From Takakia lepidozioides (lineage: Eukaryota; Streptophyta; Takakiopsida; Takakiales; Takakiaceae), in assembly GCA_030704615.1 (NCBI GenBank), contig CM060731.1, positions 14,014,001 through 14,078,000 on the forward strand: a stretch of DNA of 64,000 nucleotides, written 5' to 3'. Positions 37,697-49,013 of the stretch are shown one piece after another. A program made the translations under genes and the position numbers. How positions within the stretch are numbered: the first letter of the stretch is position 1; each line of letters opens with the position of its first letter. A model generated the notes under the pieces. The model was not told the DNA's origin. It did not search any database and was given only the letters and a program-made list of their open reading frames with translations.

Positions 37697-37870
37697 CAAT
37701 GGCGTGAGCGTTGCACGTGAGCGCGCGAGCGTACGCTCACGCAGGAGTGACGTGGCGTGAGCGTACGCTCACGCCAGCTGACGTGGCGTGAGCCTGCACA
37801 CATGCTGACGTGGCGTGAGCGTCATGTCAGCATGCTGATGTGGCGGTAAATGATGACGTGGCACTGTCCG
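37697..37870. repeat. left end: CG-rich palindromes and TGACGTGGCGTGAGC repeats
   Basis: TGACGTGG(CGTGAGC) recurs at 37748, 37779, 37806, 37836 (TGATGTGG) and 37854, at 18-31-nt spacing. A perfect 22-nt palindrome with half-site GGCGTGAGCGT occupies 37754-37775. A second palindrome, TCAGCATGCTGA, lies at 37827-37838. The outermost block (37701) is the inverted partner of the right end. Confidence 0.75.
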
Positions 37871-38326
37871 TCAGCATTAACATGCGCCGCCTATAACCGT
37901 GGATGGTCCTATGACCGTGGAATTAATGCAGGGAATCTTGCCTAAATAGAATCAAGACGAGCGTTGAGGCCTACAATTGCAGCATCCAACATTGTGCAAT
38001 TACAAATGTTTGTTTCACTTTTACAATTACGAAGACGACAAAATATCCTCACAAAGTGTGCGCCATAAAGGCTGCCACGAGAAGACTTCTTCCCTCCTCA
38101 AATAACAATGAGAGTTATGATCATCTTCAAAAGATGATTGTAGTGCATAGCGACAGCAAGACATGTAGACTTCGAAAGGTGCAATGACAAATGTGCACTA
38201 CCTAAAAGTTGTCACTCAGACCTCACTCCGTATAGTTGGAGGCCATATCATTGCACAGCCGACGAATTGATGTGAATTACACATTTCAAATCATGGTCAT
38301 CCACATACCACATTACATAGTTCATG
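37871..38326. other. left non-coding arm of Mutator-like element
   Basis: Sequence between the subterminal repeats and the transposase stop codon. No further coding or clear repeat. Confidence 0.5.
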
Positions 38327-41300
38327 CTACCCATGTGTTGTATCCCGCTGCAAAAGAGTATCGACCTCGTTGAAACTCATAGTGGCCTGGTGAATGAAGT
38401 TGTCACGTTTGGGATCGCAAACCATCCTCCTCAAAAATATGAAATACAAATGTTTGCAGGGTATGAATTTACCTCTCTTGCCCAAACTGGTTGATAGCAT
38501 ATTCACAAAATCAGGACATGTGCAATTGGGGAAATTGGAAACCGTGATGTCGTAGGTCCTGTCATGAACAGCAGATGTGGAAGTGATGATTGTGAATACC
38601 CGACCATATCCTGGATCGGGTACTTCCGTGGTGCTTCCGACACGAGCTTGGAGCATTCTTGCGGACTCCACTTTGCCAAAGTGTTCAGCGGTTGGAGGGA
38701 AACGCCGAACGAGCTTTCCATCTCGTTTGGTTGGCCACAAGTCAGGATTTGCCGGGGGGACCCGGGAGGACGCAGGAGTAGTAGCACATGCATGGAGTTG
38801 GGGTTGTCTCGCAAGGGAAAAACCTGCCTCCTCCAGCATTTCAATCTCCTGAAAGCTGAGATGTGTTCCCACCTTCACGGGCCAAACGGTTGGAGGAGAT
38901 GGCTTCATCACTACGGAAGGACGCACAGTTCCATGCACACATCTGGCACAATCATCTGCGCAGAACCAGAACTTGTGGTTCTTGGCTTCTGGTTGACCGT
39001 ATGGACGCATCAAGCCCGTGAAAGTCGGAGCAGGAGTTCGGGCACCACCTCTGGATATAGATGAAGTGCACTTCTCGAAATTAGTTGCCCTGATCGCTGT
39101 ACATTTCACACGAGACCCGACACTTGTGCGTTCTATGTGCCAAACGTGGTCGGGGCATGCGGACTCAAGCACATCAAGGGGGTTGTTTCTCTCCTGCACC
39201 ATTTCAGTGGCACGGTTTGATGCTGGAGCTTGCCGTCGTGTTGGAGGTTCCTCCACAATGGAGGTACCGGACACGGAGCTGTCATGCAGGGGAACACGAG
39301 GCTTCGAGAAGTTATCACGGTCTGCCCTGTGGGAATCTGAATCCGAACCAGGTGGAGTGTTCAATTTCCTCTTACAGGAGCCGAATCTCTCCTCCCCTTC
39401 AAGATGTGGAACTCTAGAAACAAGTGGCGTTCCCTGGGCATACATGCTCACCGCCCGTGCTATCTTGATTGGATCCCCAGATCTGTTTGCAGCACGCAAC
39501 ATCAACTCTGATTTGTCCGGACCCTTGCCACCAACCCCACCTCGTAAGAAATCACGGTATCGGGTTTGTTGTTGCAAGGCACGTATCAAATCATCTGTTG
39601 TTGCCACATACAAATCCCGACCTCTTTTCCCAGACTGCTGCAACCATGCATTGTGCACAGTTTCTGCCAAATTGCAAGATGGCATGTCTGCCATTTCCTC
39701 AATGGACATGTTCTGCAAAGAGGATAACCACACTTCAGAATAGTGCACAGGAAACAACATAAAGAAAGCAATGAGTCAAAAATATGGAAAGCAAATGTAT
39801 GAATAAAGCATGAAATAGAAGCCTCGTACCATTGTCATGGCTGCTCCCCACTGTCTATACCGGAAGTGCCAAAACGCCAGCCAATCTTCCAATGCTCTCA
39901 TACTCTCAAGTGATGCAGCTCCAGAAGAGAACCACCAGGCACGAATTGTCTGGAACAAAGTGTCCGCCTCCTTCATTGTTCTAGCATCTTTGTACTCTTT
40001 GCACAATTTACGGTGCTGAGTCTGCATCTCTGGTTTGATGTCCGACTTTGTATGTTTTTCCAGAGATTGTGTCCAATGGAATAGACATGTACGCTCTCTT
40101 CCTGGCATAGGCACTTTTGGGTCGCCCGATCCGAAGACAATACGAATAGCATTGAAATTTGCTTGAGCACTATCCGCCATGAAACCTGCGAAATTTGGAG
40201 ATGGCAGCCCATGGCAGCCCATGACACGTATCAGGGAATTCCACATGAGCTTCTGGGATTCCGTATCCTCGGATTGCATGTCACAAACTGCAATTGTCAT
40301 AACTCGTTGGTACACTGGATCGTAGACATGACAAGCCATTGTCGTCCAATCCTTCACTCGTTTCACATGATCAAACATAAGAAAACAGTTCTGCAAGTCC
40401 CCAGTCTTCTGCATCCGCTTCACGAGGCTAACCCCACTGCCCTCCCCAACAGTCGACATTTTGAAAAGAAAAACTTTGATGGCACCTTGACCTGGGAATA
40501 CATTGTCCTGGATGTAATCGTACTTGCTCAGTCGTTTCAATTCCAAAATATTGTCTATGTAGCCTCTGATCCCAGAGCCCATTCTCAATGCATTGATCTG
40601 ATGCCGAATGTTAGGTGAACTTAAAGTGGAGAAATGATCCATGACCAGGTCCAATGCTGCACCGTCAAGTTTAGTCCCCACAGAATCTCCTTCACTCAAA
40701 ATATGGCTTTCCAAGAAGGACTTGCTTGCGCCAAGAGCAATTGCAGATGTTGTTGCGGATGGGTTTCTCCCGAACTCCTGTTTGATCAACCTCGATACTG
40801 TCTCAACACTCTCCCTGTAATCCCCCTTCGAGACAGGATGGTTATGGAATCCAAAATGCACACAAGCTCTCGTCATTGTATTCAAACGGTGGACAACATA
40901 GTACATTCTTGCTCCGCAGAGCGCCACGCAGGATGGCACAAGTTTGCAGAATTTGCAGACGAAAGTGTTTGCCGGTGGAGGGCAGTCCCAGGCTGAAATG
41001 GATTCTCCGCCAGACCCTCCCATTCGCTTTGATTATGAACTCCAGACTGAAGAAAGTGTCTGCAATTCAAATTATCACACCTAAGGTGTCCATTGCAAAC
41101 TGTCCTCCTGAAAACAAGCTTGTCATCATTCTGAATATTGGATGTTTTTGTTCTGCACCACGGGTGCCCGTCGTGTTTCTTGTCCATTCCATGCATCATG
41201 ATTGTTACACCTCCAACTCGCGGAGGAGGAGGCAGCTCGAATAGGATATCGCCATCAAAAGTCTCCGGCAAGAACTTCACAGGCACCTGCTTCAAAGATT

Positions 41301-41840
41301 CCCAATCAATTCCCCGCAACTCGCTTTTGAATCCAGCCATTCCTCCCATCGCCCGCAATTTTGGAATGACACTACAAATCTCTTCTTCATCAGCTTCTGC
41401 AACCACAGTAGGAAGGACTGGATTTGGAATTTCACTTATGTCATCATCGGAAGAATCCGAAAGCTCAACGATTGGAGTGGAGGAAGTCTGTTCTTTTTTC
41501 ACCACCACCTCCCTCTTGTCTTCAACGACCGAAGCAGCAGTCCCGGGCGTCACATATGACCCAAGGGACTTTTTCTAGGCTCTCCAAGTACTCTGTATCG
41601 ACCAGGACGCACTCTCCACTGGCTGATATGAGCCGTCTCATCACGGTTTTGGAAAGAATATTTCACCAACTTCCCTTTCATATCGTAAACCTCTTTCTCC
41701 AAAAAGATGGAGCCATTCTGCAGCTGAAAACGGGTAGCCAAGACATGTTCCAGAACAATTGCAAATCCATTGTCAAGGACTTCCTGGGAGAACGGCACTG
41801 GTTTGTCGTCTGAGAAGAACTCCGCTTCAGAGGAAGCCAT
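38327..41840 (-). CDS. MULE-type DDE transposase with SWIM zinc finger, two apparent frameshifts
   Basis: Transposase of the large element. Two exons, 41840-39830 and 39712-38327, separated by a 117-nt GT-AG intron with an in-frame stop. Allowing for two single-base losses (in or near an A-tract at about 41570, and near 40990), the coding length is 1133 codons. Features in order: acidic N-terminal region (ELSDSSDDD), then a Cys/His cluster (CDNLNCRHF, CKFCKLVPSC, CVHFGFHNHPV) likely binding DNA. A DDE-type core follows, with D in FMADSAQANFNAI and the MULE-typical CLFHW (about 40100). A TSNIAESLH-like block (NLAETVHNAWLQQ) precedes a C-terminal SWIM finger, CTCPDF...CKH (about 38450-38520), as in MULE transposases. 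The frameshifts may be real decay or assembly errors. Confidence 0.82.
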
Positions 41841-42690
41841 CTTCCTTCCTCGAGTATGTTTGTACCTTGCTATCGCAGATCTAGTGTAAATCGGTTTACT
41901 GCTGTCTCCAGAACACAGTTGAAGAATGAGCAGAGCATATGGCGGAGGAAGCGAAGATAACGACTGTGCATATTCTGTTATTCATTCCAGATATGCAGCC
42001 GTCCATTTTAATTACTTTTCTTGTGGGCCCAGTGGTCAGAGAATCCATAGGGGCAGTGTCGGAAACTGTTAAACCGTTAATCAGAACCTCATCAATAAAC
42101 CCAATAACAAAGCCGACTTCCTGGAAGCATGCCACAGGATCCGAGAATGGGATTGCAGATTAAGTAAATGTATCTATATACTACTACCAATGATCATGCG
42201 CACCTGGAAAGTTCCAAATGTGCAACGAATGTGGATGGATAACAAGGATGACCTTGTATGATATTCCAAAATTTGTCATCAAACTCTCGTTCATTTATAT
42301 TTATTTGTTTAAGAATGCGCATCAATTTCTGGGATTCGCTGTTCTTTTTAAATATTGAACCAGTTATAATTTAGAACACGCCGTTTTGTTTTGGGCGGCA
42401 CACGTCAGACATCCATAACTGAATACGAACAGCTGTACACCAATTGTTGGCATGTGCACTAATATCGAAACGACTATGTGTAACGGTCACGCGGGAGGGA
42501 ATCCGATGCTTCTAGAGACAAGCAAGAACACAGGCAATCCCGCAAGAAATCGGGAGTCACTGCGTTTTTCTACTTTTCGCGCTTAGAGGGAGAGTGGTAG
42601 TCAAGCTGGAGAGGGTTCCTTCTAGAATACGAAAGAGAAGAAAGTCTCTTTATTTTACTTCCCTTAGAGAGAGACAGAGCAAGAGAGAAA
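41841..42690. promoter_or_regulatory. shared divergent promoter region of the transposon genes
   Basis: 850 bp between the two start codons, transcribed in opposite directions. No canonical TATA box stands out at a fixed distance from either start. The intronic palindrome is not present here in recognisable form. Confidence 0.5.
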
Positions 42691-45600
42691 ATGACGAGGC
42701 GTCGTTTGTTGGAGAACACAGGGCCAAGGCAGCAGGTGAACGCGGAGACTGATTCACAAGAGCAGACGGAAACTGAGGCAGCGGCTGCGACACAGCCGGC
42801 GATAAGAGTGCGCCAGCCTGTGGAGGCAGAGATGAATCGCAGGGACACTGAAGAAGGTGGAAGCACGCGGAACGCCGAACCTGAAGAAGGTCAAGAAACC
42901 CTTGCGCAGACAGAAACTCCAGCAGATGTGAGAGGGAAGAGGAAAGCTGCAGAAGGGGATCAAAGTTCAAAACCTAAGAAGGTGCCAGTAAGTTTTATCA
43001 TATTGTCTATGTGATTGCCTTTCAAGGAGTCCTTCCTCTTCCATTCTTTAGCAGGAACTACTGAATCGCGAGCGTCGTTAACGCCATTCGATTCTGCTTA
43101 TGACATTTATGTACATATGTGTTTGAAGAGAGAGTCTGCACTTACTATCCGCCCTAAACTACACTGAATGTCGTTGCCGCCAATCAGTTGCACATGTATG
43201 TCATTACACAACACCGATCCGGCAGGTCGTTATCTTTTGTGATTGTCGTTAACGCCGTTCGCTATTGCTCTCGCTTTTGTTTTGAATACGACAGTCTCGG
43301 CTTTCTTGTGTGGATTGTGCTGAATTCTTTCACACCATTCATGGTGAGTTTCCTTGATACAGAGTGATGGTCGTTACCGCCATTCACTATTTGCAAATGA
43401 CTTACTCAGAACTGAATGGCATCGTGCAGAAAACTGTGAGGTCGAAGCCTACAGGATCAGAGGGGAAAGGATCTGGAGATGGGGACGAGTCCGCAAAAAG
43501 CTCAGAGAATACAGATGAAGCAGATGAATCCGAAGTGCACTACCTTGACAAGGTGAAAGAACTAATGTCATTCCAGAAGGTAAACTCTCAGGAGGTTATA
43601 AGGGACATGCTCGTATCTGGAGGGCGTCTGGACATACCTCTGTGCCGGATGATATCAATGCCTGTTGTGCGTCCACCTCTTTCCCACGACATAACAAAAT
43701 TGGAGAGTGATTTTGTGCATGGATATAGACTTGGTGCACAAGTTTTTTATGTGTCACTGACGGATATAAATGGGAAAAGCACATTAGTTTCTCCAGAGAT
43801 CAGTGACAACTGGGATGAGTGCTGGAAAGATGCCAATGAGGAGTTCGAGCTGGGCCTCATGATGGGAAAGAACACCCAGCAATTTTGCAACCACATGTTC
43901 TACGTCTGGGACGGCAACCACCGATTGCTTGCATGGATGGGATACATTCAGAAACACCATTCGAAAGACAAAGACAAGCATGTTGCTGTGGAGGCAATGG
44001 TTTTGGATCCAGGAAACGACATCGCTAGGCTTCTTACAGCTATGCACGACGTGAACAAGTAAGTCATCCAGGAGATTTGATTCCCTCTGTAGTGTCTTGT
44101 TGATCCTCAAAAAACAGTGTTAAGGAATGCAATGTTTTCAATGTTTTTGCAGATCGACAGAGAAATCGCATGTGACAACAAGCTTGGTTCACACACTATT
44201 CCGAATTCAGAGGATTGGTCTGATGAAGCTGGATGATTTTCGGACAGTACTACCACCCAATATCATCAAGAAGTGCGAAACAGGAAGAGCTGCAGGCACT
44301 TGGTATTCTTTGACACGAGAGGCGTTTCTGGAGTACATGTATGCGGTAAGCCCGAGTCTGTACTCTGTTTACTTTTCGAATACATGTTTAGAGTCCCTTC
44401 GGAGCTAATCACTACTTGAATGAATGCAGCAAGAACTGGCAGAGGCAGCTGAGAAGGGAAAATCCGAATATTACCGCACTACACCAGAGGAACTAAGGAC
44501 ATCAAAGGGTGTGGAAGCTGCAATAAAGAAGGAGTTTGAGATGCGAAGAACCAAATTGATGTCAGCCTTCGGAAAGCAGCTTAGAATAGTAGATCCTGGA
44601 CTTGGTCCTGAGTTCCTTCAGCAGATCAAAACACACTATGACAAGCATGTGCATCCGGAGATGCAGCAGGAGAAATTGCACCGGCTGGCCATATCGATGG
44701 TCGACCCACAAACAAAAATAAGGTGGCTGGAGATATGGAACTCAGATCAAACAGTAAAGGACTTGAATCAGTTCCCAAAGAGCACCATACAGCCTGGCAC
44801 AAAGGTGGAAGGAATCAGTGATTTGGTGTTTGATAACTGGCTCCACAAGGCTACATTTTGGAGTCAGGTGTGTATTCGAACATGCTGTTTCTTATCTTCA
44901 AGTATGTGATGTGTTTCTTTTTTGCAATTCTGACAAATATTCTATTTGCAGCTGGAAAAGCGCGCCGTCATTGTGCTGGATCAGACTTTGAAGGACCTGA
45001 ACATTGCGATTGTTTCCCCTCCCCAAATGTCATTGGAGGCATACATAAGGAAGTGGAGAGGTCTCACGTGGAGATACTGTTTTTTCCGGGAGTTCTCCAA
45101 AGATGGTAACATTTTACGGTCCAACGACTTTGACAGTCAGGTTGGAGGAGAGTGGGCCATGATGCGAGTTGTGTACAGGTGAAATGTCATACTTGAAACT
45201 CTACTGTTTTTTTGGGAAAAATTGTGGCTTCATATGGATTGCAATCTTAGATCCAGATTGAATGTCGTTGACGACATTCACTTCTTTGTCTGAGTCATTC
45301 TTAAGCGAGTATATGAATTCACCTGGTTAGGATCTAAGGGTGCAATTATATTGTCCCTGAGTAGAATTGATAATGTCCTTGAATGGCGTTGACGACATTC
45401 ACATACGGAGATGTTGTGTGGTCCTCAAGGTTATTTAAATTTTTGTAATGTCCATAGAGGATACAATGAGGGTTGATCACTTCATTTTGCTGAATGTCAA
45501 TGCAGACATTCAGTTGTTCTGCATTGTTTTTTCCTCTTGCGATGAATATGGAGGCTTCATAAGCTCTGTTTTAAGAAATCCAAAGTGACTGTCGTTGACG

Positions 45601-48327
45601 ACATTCACAGCTGTGTCTGTATTATTAAAAAACGACAAATTCAATTTTCATGGATTGGGGAGCTAAGTAATTGGTTTCTTTTTTGTATTTTTGTGAATGG
45701 CGTTGACGCCATTCACATACAGTGATGTTGTGAGGTCCTCAGTGATAGGTTCGTTATGAATGTGCATTGAGTTTTCCTGGTTGGTTCCTTACTCAATTTT
45801 TTTATTTCCACCCTGTGATTTTGCTTCATTTCAGTAATAATTTGGCTTCATTCTTGAATGTCGTTGACGACATTCACTTCTATGTCTGTGTCATTTCTAA
45901 TCGCATATTTGCTTTCACCTGGATTAGGATGTATTTACAGTGTCATGGAATGGAATGTTCTGAATGGCGTTGACGACATTCATATCTGGAGCAGTAGTGT
46001 GGTTTTGAAAGGTCCTTGGAGCAGTTGTCAGAGCCATTTGTATCCATGTTTTATTCTTTCTGTTCTACTTGCATCTTTCTCACTGAGCGCTTTTGTGTGT
46101 TGGGATTCATCTCCTTTTTTCAGGTACACGAAATATGTGCTTATGGAAGGAAATCACCTGAGCGGAATTCCCGACTATCTTGACATGTGGTCGGACCCTG
46201 CAAACGATCCAACCATGTATACTGCAGGGATATTGAAGGACTGGAGTCCTTCTCACTTCAGAGACTGTGGGTGGTACCTTGACTGCCCACCTGAGCACAC
46301 GACCTTTCAAGAACAGCATATGAAATACTTGAACAATAACGCTGAGATGCTGGCGCCTTTGACTGACGAAGAGTATCAACGAAACATTGCAACCTTGGCT
46401 GCCAAGGAGCCTGATGCTCAGGGAACGCCGCAGAAGGGAAAGAAGGCGGGCCGCAAACCAAAAGACAAGGCTGTTGATGTCATAGCCATCTCACCAGCAA
46501 AGCCAAAGGAGAAAGACAAGTCCAAAGAGAAGGAAAAGGACAAGGGGAAGGAGAATGAAAAGGAGATGGAGAGTGGGCAGGACTTTAGTGCTGGAAGATA
46601 TACCCGCACTCTTCAGTGCGTGTTCGATGCCAAGCCACACCCTTCCCGTTCTGATTCAGCAGGAGAGATGAAAATTGTTAATGAGGGTTGGCTTTCGATG
46701 ATGCAGAGTCGAAAGAGAGGATACACTGGGGTGCCATCCCCTACCTGGGACAATATAATCTCATTCCTCAATCTGGTGAGAATTCCACTTTCTTTCCTTT
46801 TTCTCTGAATGTTTCGTTGGCAGTATTTCAGTCTCGTTCTTTGAAAACATTCTTGCCATCGTTCTTATAAAAAACATGTCTGTTGCAGGTGAGCACAGGT
46901 CCCACCTTCGTGTGCGGTGTGCAGAAAACTTATGCGGCCGACATTGTCATTCTCGACATCCCGGATGGCCAGGCTATGCCAGAAGTTCTTCCAAAGGGCA
47001 AGACGCCAGGGTGGAACAAATTCGAGGACAACTACTGGAGTTGGGTATTCGGGTTCTGTAACAATTTCCTCTCTGATGCAGGGACACTTCTGCTTTTTCA
47101 GTCATGTGACAATGATAGTCGTCGGGCATTGGCATCATACCTCAAGTCTTCAGGGTTTGAAGTTTTGCGCACATGGAATTGTGTGAACAGCCTCTACCTT
47201 GTGAAAGGGGGTTTCCCTGGTCAGCTGGTATGCCGTCTGCCTTCTGCTTATGCTTTGATCATGAGTTTCAATTTTCTCTGCAGCTCCACTCGAGTAGAAT
47301 GTTTTATGATCGACACCGATCATCAACGATTCATGATTTTTTTGTGTCAGAGTTCTGAATAGCCGATGTACACACTTCCACTTTAGATTGTGTTTACCAC
47401 ACTAACCTGCTATCTTTGGCAGACGAGGATGTTCGAGGCGATCTGCCTGCGGAGGATTCGCACATCAAAGACACCATCCTCCATCCGCAGCTTTGAGATT
47501 TCTGACCAGGGTTGTTTCGTCAACCCCCCCTATGAGCCCCATGTCGATGACATTTTGTACAACTTCATGCAGTCCAGTCAGACTCTGAAGAGACCAGATG
47601 GCACTCCCTGGAGAGGTGCAAAGGAAAAGTCACCAGCATTCATGCAAATACTGCTGGAGTCATGCAGCCACCGCTCTGCACGGGTGGTCGATCTTTCTGT
47701 GTCCACAGGTTCGTTTTCTCCCTTCCGAATTGGTTTCCTTTCAATAGTTTCATCTGCTTAAATCCCCTCCTCCAAACTGCTTATGTTCTCCTGTCTGGTG
47801 CAGGAGCAACTTACCACGCATGCAAGGCAGGCGGAAGAAGCCTTTTTGGTATGGAGGGTGATTCTGACCTCTACAACACAGTGCTCCTCCCCCTTTTGTC
47901 TGGCTCCACTTCAGGCACACAGACTGATCGTATTCATATTCGAAATGATGACGATCCCGAAGATAAGCAGGTCGACAACGACTTTTCATGTGAGTAAGTG
48001 CTAAACCCTCTTTGGGAGTCATACTCAATTTCTCGATAACATCAAAGTTACAGTAATAACTTTTTCAGGCTGTCTTTCAGGAAAGCCAGCGGTGGATCTT
48101 CAGGAGATACAGTCATTTCTGGCGAGTCTGTTTTCGACAGCCCCCTTTCCAATTTTCTGCTCCCTGTTTATGCCGAAGCAATGGCACTTCACGCGTCCGA
48201 GTCCCTATCCCCTGACTTTTTAGTGGCCAGCCGTAGGTGTATCCAGCGTGGATCCGGTGTTCTAAAATACTTAGACTTAGATGCAGAGGAAGAGGGGATA
48301 CATTGTACTGACTCTGAGTCAGACTGA
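42691..48327 (+). CDS. ParB-like / permuted DNA methyltransferase-like fusion protein, transposon cargo
   Basis: Ten exons: 42691-42987, 43430-44058, 44153-44345, 44430-44867, 44952-45178, 46124-46775, 46889-47227, 47423-47708, 47804-47993, 48069-48327. All junctions keep frame, giving 1169 aa and a TGA stop. A basic cluster, KRKAAEGDQSSKPKKVP (residues 83-99), could be a nuclear signal. Residues 257-268 contain YVWDGNHRLLAWMG, the DGNHR motif of ParB/sulfiredoxin-like domains. A lysine/glutamate-rich linker lies at about 715-745. The C-terminus resembles beta-class amino-methyltransferases: a motif-IV-like DIVILDIPDG (831-839), W..W and GTLLLFQS after it, and then a motif-I-like VVDLSVSTG...GRSLFGMEGD (1013-1039). 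The usual DPPY and F.G.G are altered (DIPD, LSVSTG), so methylation activity is doubtful. NPPY at 959-962 is an alternative. The acidic tail ends DSESD. Confidence 0.85.
43073..43385. repeat. palindrome-derived repeats in intron 1 of the cargo gene
   Basis: Four diverged copies of the intron-5 palindrome: 43073-43091, 43165-43186, 43241-43260 and 43364-43385. Their cores are GTCGTTAACGCC, GTCGTTGCCGCC, GTCGTTAACGCC and GTCGTTACCGCC, each flanked by (G)ATT(C/G). Two carry TTAA at the centre in place of TTGA. Confidence 0.75.
45259..45982. repeat. array of seven 22-nt palindromes in intron 5 of the cargo gene
   Basis: Copies at 45259, 45380, 45491, 45586, 45694, 45855 and 45961, spaced 95-161 nt. 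The consensus is a 10-nt arm TGAATGTCGT, centre TG, and complementary arm ACGACATTCA. Copies at 45259 and 45855 are perfect. The copy at 45694 carries GGC/GCC in place of GTC/GAC on both arms and stays a perfect palindrome. The copy at 45491 keeps 8-nt arms with a changed centre. Sequences between copies fall into two related types: cacttct.tgtctg.gtcatt (after 45259 and 45855) and cata(c/t)(g/a)g.g.tg.tgtg.ggtcc (after 45380, 45694 and 45961). The array therefore grew by duplication. Confidence 0.92.
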
Positions 48328-48880
48328 ACGGTATTCTTTTAATATTCATTTTCATATTATCTGGAAACGTTGAATCCCCTTACTCTACCGTAGTTGTTCC
48401 TTTAGAACAAATAATAATCACAGAATCAACTTTCGTTTAAATTGCTATATGTATGAATCCATCTCACAAACCTTCCTGACTCTTCTCATATCCATTGTGC
48501 ATTCATCTACACTGTATTCATGCGTGCTCCATTCATGAAAGCTTCCTTTGTACAACATCCATTGTACATTCATCCTCTGTACATCCACCCCACAAACCTT
48601 CCACACTCATTTCATATACTTTGTGCATTCGTCAAAAGATTTGGTCATGCATCTTCCTGTCATGAATTTTTGTCATTGCTCAACATCCATTATACATTCA
48701 TCCATTTTACTCTTATCCATCCGTCATTCATCCATCTACATAGATTTTTCAAACTCATCCATATGTTTATCATCCAACTGTACATTCATCCATCATTTAT
48801 TCAATGCCTTTTATTATGTCGTCCAGCTTGTTTCCGCGGTAAAGGGTGCCAATCCGCGGGAATACACTCCACTTCTTTCT
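48328..48880. repeat. right non-coding arm with CATTCATCC-rich low complexity
   Basis: From about 48490 to 48800 the sequence is a loose repetition of tacattcatcc, catccattgtac and similar words. It lies between the cargo gene's stop and the right terminal repeats. Confidence 0.6.
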
Positions 48881-48904
48881 GGGTGCGTGGTGACTCGGCC
48901 TCCA

Positions 48905-49013
48905 CGTGTGATGACGTGGACTGAGACCCGTGATGTGGCATTTGCGCAAGGTGACGTGGCGTGAGCGCAGTCGCGCTCACGCGCTCACGTGCTCACGTGA
49001 CCAGGCTCACGCC
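48905..49013. repeat. right end: CG-rich inverted terminal region
   Basis: TGACGTGG at 48912, TGATGTGG at 48931 and TGACGTGGCGTGAGC at 48952 are followed by nested GCTCACG/CGTGAGC palindromes to 49013. The complement of the last 25 nt (GGCGTGAGC, then CACGTGAGC) matches the left end at 37701. Confidence 0.7.

Noticed and set aside
39018-39743. 241-aa plus-strand open frame
   Set aside because: Antisense shadow of the transposase exon; no domain, while the minus strand has the SWIM motif and conserved blocks.
45259-45982. CRISPR-like spaced repeat array
   Set aside because: Eukaryotic intron, repeats vary, spacing is irregular (95-161 nt) and spacers resemble each other, so it is a duplicated palindrome array.
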